Of a stretch of DNA of 33,162 nt, positions 30,837 through 33,162 are shown one piece after another; positions within the stretch are counted from its first letter, which is position 1, and each line of letters begins with the position of its first letter. Made by a program: the position numbers and the translations under genes. Source of the stretch: a virus; the IMG/VR virus record IMGVR_UViG_3300020735_001087, positions 1-33,162 of that record; one strand, written 5' to 3'. The notes under the pieces were generated by a model, which was not told the origin of the DNA, made no database searches, and worked only from the letters and a program-made list of their open reading frames with translations.

Positions 30837-30844
30837 TATAAATA
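30837..30844 (+). promoter_or_regulatory. Late promoter box
   Basis: TATAAATA, 39 bases before the structural gene at 30884. With the minus-strand box at 30806-30813 it gives a divergent late pair. Confidence 0.6.
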
Positions 30845-30883
30845 AGTATTAAATACATAACATTTTTACTAAGGATCAACATA

Positions 30884-31393
30884 ATGATTACTGAGATTTC
30901 TAGAAACATAAGTGGCACATATTATGCTGCTAATACTACGATAGTATTCGACACAAATCCATATCTTTTAGCGAATAATACATTAACATTATATTTCATA
31001 AATAATGATTCTAGATATGCTGATACAGTCGCATCAGTATCTGGAAATAATGCAGTAATTGCGTTTTCTAACCAACAATATGATGGTACTAGAGTTGTTG
31101 CTATTACACCGAATTTTGGTTCTGGATTAACTGGACCACAACAACCGTTTACATTTAAAACAACAAATCCACCTAGTGTTATATTGCAAGCATTTTCTAC
31201 TGGTGGAACTGCGAATGTTAAAATCCAAGCGTCTACAGATCAAGCACATTGGGTGGATTTAGCAACTCTTCCACTTACTACTGCGAATTCAAATACTGCT
31301 TTTACTACTGTAACATCTCCATGGCCATACGGTAGATTAAATATTGTAGATATAGCATCAGGAAACTCAATAGCAGTTAATAAAGCAATATAA
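30884..31393 (+). CDS. Probable virion structural protein
   Basis: The 169-residue, Ser/Thr/Asn-rich, beta-type protein has segments TTIVFDTNPYLLANNTLTLY and GQxPFTFKT-like GPQQPFTFKTTNPPSV. Its composition is that of fibre or tail proteins. A late promoter and AAGGATC ribosome site precede it. I do not recognise a specific family. It is followed by another structural gene with its own late box. Confidence 0.6.
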   Translation: MITEISRNISGTYYAANTTIVFDTNPYLLANNTLTLYFINNDSRYADTVASVSGNNAVIAFSNQQYDGTRVVAITPNFGSGLTGPQQPFTFKTTNPPSVILQAFSTGGTANVKIQASTDQAHWVDLATLPLTTANSNTAFTTVTSPWPYGRLNIVDIASGNSIAVNKAI

Positions 31394-31396
31394 TAT

Positions 31397-31413
31397 TATA
31401 AATAGTATAAATA
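31397..31413 (+). promoter_or_regulatory. Doubled T4-like late promoter
   Basis: TATAAATA at 31397-31404 and 31406-31413, one base apart: the same 17 bases as at 6777-6793. It lies 34 bases before the ATG at 31448. Confidence 0.7.
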
Positions 31414-31447
31414 CATATAAAATCAATTTTAATTTAGGAGTTACAAA

Positions 31448-31903
31448 ATGGCTGCAATGTCGGATTATTTAGAAAACAAAGTAGTGGACGCAATTTTTAG
31501 AGGACAACCGCTACCAACAATAAGCAACATTTGGGTTGCATTAACAACAACACCTGTGACAGATTCTAACACAGGCGCGAATATTACTGAATTTGCAGCG
31601 ACAGGCAGTTATGCAAGAGTACAATTAACATCAAATTTAAATAGTTGGATGGGAACAAATTATGCTCAAGGTGTTGCTTCTGTGGGTTCAAATGGTACTG
31701 TTTCAAATAATGTTGCAATAACATTTCCTGCGCCTACAGGAAACTGGGGAATTGCTAATTCTTTCGTACTTCTTGATACTGCAACTGTAGGAACAGGAAA
31801 TACATTATTTTATGGACAGCTAACACAAGCAAAAACTATAAACTCTGGTGATGCTGCTCCAACTTTCTCAGCTAACACTCTACAAATCCAAATCGACAAC
31901 TAA
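31448..31903 (+). CDS. Phage tail or fibre structural protein
   Basis: The 151-residue product matches a family of phage structural proteins by its order: MSDYLENKVVDAIFRGQPLP, WVALTTTPVTDSNTG, EFAATGSYARVQL, VAITFPAPTGNWG, FVLLDTATVGTGN and LFYGQLTQAKTINSGD. Members are found among tail fibre or baseplate genes. A strong ribosome site (TAGGAG) and a doubled late box suggest abundant late production. A terminator follows. Confidence 0.75.
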   Translation: MAAMSDYLENKVVDAIFRGQPLPTISNIWVALTTTPVTDSNTGANITEFAATGSYARVQLTSNLNSWMGTNYAQGVASVGSNGTVSNNVAITFPAPTGNWGIANSFVLLDTATVGTGNTLFYGQLTQAKTINSGDAAPTFSANTLQIQIDN

Positions 31904-31918
31904 AATTTGATTTAATAC

Positions 31919-31948
31919 GATGGGTAAATTAATTTGCCCATCTTTTTT
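31919..31948 (+). terminator. Rho-independent terminator
   Basis: GATGGGTAAATT (31919-31930) pairs with AATTTGCCCATC (31931-31942) with one T-G pair, and six T follow. The innermost pairs would open to form the loop. It ends the late unit before convergent genes. Confidence 0.85.
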
Positions 31949-32036
31949 GTAATCAACTTTTAAGTTCTTATAACGGCTCTTTCCAACTTCTTTGATTTTG
32001 TTGATATGAATGCCTGTGTACTAACTATAATGCTAA

Positions 32037-32350
32037 TTACATTCCATATATACAGTGTGCTAATACCGTTTCAACAGTTGTTATGACCAATACATCAGAA
32101 GTTGCACCTAAGAAAGCAAACTGTGAAACATTAGTATCGGTTAGTATTTGGGGCTCTATAGCACTTACTATGTATTGGAACCCGCCAACTTCAGTGTCTG
32201 TTAAAGTTTGAGTTTCGTTTTGTGCGATATAACTGCCGCGAGTACAGATTGGGCATTTGTTAAAGTTTGAGTTTCGTTTACAATAATATCATAAAACCCA
32301 CCACCTAAAGAGGCATAAGGTGACTGAGCGAAAGCAGATATACCATACAT
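32037..32350 (-). pseudogene. Frameshifted tail structural gene
   Basis: The minus strand opens MYGISAFAQSPYASLGGGFY and continues VNETQTLTNAQSVLAAVI, then hits a stop in that frame. A second frame continues AQNETQTLTDTEVGGFQYIV and NVSQFAFLGATSDVL to a stop at 32037. The NETQTLT repeat pair is separated by 59 bases instead of 60, placing a one-base loss between them. The intact form would be about 105 residues with a beta-type repeat, like virion proteins nearby. The bases between 31949 and 32036 hold no other gene. Confidence 0.65.
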
Positions 32351-32390
32351 CAGCCTAGCAACTGCTCATCAGTGGGTTTAAAGAGGGTGT

Positions 32391-32546
32391 TCATTCTGGA
32401 GTTTCTTCTTTTGGCAAAGCCTCAACTTGAGGCACAGCTTGTGCTTTTATTTTTTCTACAAGTTCAGCTACCTGAATATAAGGTGCTTGACCTAATGCTT
32501 GTAGGATTAAGTTTATTTCTTGTACTGTTAAGTTTAAATCAATCAT
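32391..32546 (-). CDS. Small phage protein of the LTVQEINLILQALGQAPYIQV family
   Basis: The 51-residue product reads MIDLNLTVQEINLILQALGQ followed by APYIQVAELVEKIKAQAVPQ. This short helical protein is found in many T4-like and T7-like phages among tail genes and has no known function. It sits two bases after the next gene upstream on the same strand, within the late minus-strand operon. Confidence 0.7.
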   Translation of the reverse strand: MIDLNLTVQEINLILQALGQAPYIQVAELVEKIKAQAVPQVEALPKEETPE

Positions 32547-32548
32547 TT

Positions 32549-32878
32549 TTATACAATCCAAGGTAGAGGTGGTGTTACGATTGTTGGATTTATTTGAGCT
32601 TCAATTTGACTTGCTACGTTTGCTTCATAAGCTGCTACTTGTTCTTCACCCAATGATGCTTTGGTCCAAGCAATTACTTCATCTAAAGTTAAGTCAGCAA
32701 ATGGTGTGTAGTTTGGTTTAGTTTCATCAACCTCAAAAGATGCTGTGCCGTAGACTGAACCTGTGTAAGTACCGTCTGTAGCTGCTAGTGTCCAATGCGC
32801 TGTTACAACGTAATCAAGCATACCATTTACATCAGGGTTGCAATTTAGTGCTGTGATGTTCCAAGTGTTTGTAATCAT
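32549..32878 (-). CDS. Phage structural-region protein, beta-rich
   Basis: The 109-residue protein has TWNITALNCNPDVNGMLDYV, VTAHWTLAATDGTYTGSVYG and LTLDEVIAWTKASLGEEQVA. The pattern of a strand-rich front half and a helix near WTKxSLG is shared by a family found next to phage tail fibres; I recall it as unnamed. It overlaps the upstream gene by four bases. Confidence 0.7.
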   Translation of the reverse strand: MITNTWNITALNCNPDVNGMLDYVVTAHWTLAATDGTYTGSVYGTASFEVDETKPNYTPFADLTLDEVIAWTKASLGEEQVAAYEANVASQIEAQINPTIVTPPLPWIV

Positions 32879-33075
32879 TTTACAGCTTCCTTAAAAGGTG
32901 TTAAATCTTCAGTTGTCCAGAAATCTTTAGCCAACATAATTTCAATGTGTTCTTTGTTTCTTTTGATACAATCTGCCCATTCCACATCAGTCATCATCGC
33001 AGGCTTAACACCATTAATTAGGTTTACTGAGTCCATAGTTGATGTATATCGTTGTGCTGGTGTGATTTCATTCAT
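32875..33075 (-). CDS. Small protein in the tail fibre operon
   Basis: I chose the ATG at 33075 because GGAAGGAAAA lies just ahead of it and the longer upstream frame overlaps the end of the fibre gene. The 66-residue product (MNEITPAQRYTSTMDSVNLI, then MTDVEWADCIKRNKEHIEIM) is helical. Similar short proteins follow tail fibres in other phages. Its role is unknown. Confidence 0.65.
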   Translation of the reverse strand: MNEITPAQRYTSTMDSVNLINGVKPAMMTDVEWADCIKRNKEHIEIMLAKDFWTTEDLTPFKEAVK

Positions 33076-33076
33076 T

Positions 33077-33162
33077 TTATTTTCCTTCCAAAAGCTCAAG
33101 ACGAGCAGTGAGTTCTTTGATTGCATTGACCAATACAGGGATAAGACTATCAGAGTTGAATC
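33077..33162 (-). CDS. C-terminus of a tail fibre with S74-type chaperone end, partial
   Basis: The last 27 residues, FNSDSLIPVLVNAIKELTAR followed by LELLEGK, form the helical end typical of the Peptidase_S74 intramolecular chaperone of phage fibres (LIPVLVxAIxEL). The rest lies beyond the window edge. The stop is two bases before the next ATG. Confidence 0.7.
   Translation of the reverse strand, partial: FNSDSLIPVLVNAIKELTARLELLEGK

Noticed and set aside
32480-32515. GGTGCTTGACC resembling the early promoter -35
   Set aside because: It lies inside a minus-strand coding region, has no TATAAT at the right distance and no plus-strand gene follows.

Overview
The window is a stretch of an AT-rich, tailed double-stranded DNA phage genome with T4-like traits. 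The evidence is a T4-type ATP-dependent DNA ligase, a DexA-like exonuclease, a GroES/GroEL pair, tail-fibre and tail-assembly genes, a GH19 endolysin, dense small ORFs with ATGA/TAATG/GTGA overlaps, and TATAAATA late-promoter boxes. The GroEL sequence and strong sigma70-type promoters point to a proteobacterial host. The host cannot be named from the sequence. No tRNA, rRNA or CRISPR array was seen.

Layout. 1-6800: a rightward run of small accessory genes, mostly unknown, including several single-membrane-segment microproteins, a truncated P-loop ATPase and two tandem P-loop kinases. 6777-8874: a late block behind a doubled TATAAATA box, holding a glycine-rich tail adhesin-like protein, a GT-A-like glycosyltransferase, a zinc-binding protein and a tail assembly chaperone. 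8871-11939: an invaded region. It has a leftward GIY-YIG-like protein with ten DNA-binding-type repeats, gene remnants, and a rightward VSR-like homing endonuclease that separates a duplicated 5' gene fragment from the intact gene. 11964-17795: small genes, a metallophosphoesterase, an AbrB-like fusion, a glycosyltransferase whose N-terminus has been replaced, and a class 3 lipase coupled to a signal-peptide-bearing, probably outer-membrane protein. 17801-24223: a strongly expressed block with a DUF932 protein, small genes, DNA ligase, DexA-like exonuclease, GroES and GroEL, closed by a terminator. 24244-25565 (minus): endolysin followed by an exported DNA/RNA endonuclease, behind a late box. 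25603-27803: an early gene split by a complete IS200/IS605 element with tnpA and tnpB. 27800-33162: a lipoprotein, a large C1q-headed tail fibre and other virion genes on both strands, a frameshifted tail gene, and the C-terminus of a second tail fibre running off the window.

Two transcription programmes can be read. Eight rightward promoters share an AAAGTGCTTG-type -35 extension, mostly a 17-nt spacer, TATAAT and often a TATACTTT-like start region. In several, the -10 and the start region form a dyad that could be an operator. Structural and lysis genes carry T4-like TATAAATA boxes instead, usually close to the start codon. Mobile DNA is a recurring theme: two endonuclease insertions, one IS605 element and several freshly broken genes lie within 33 kb.
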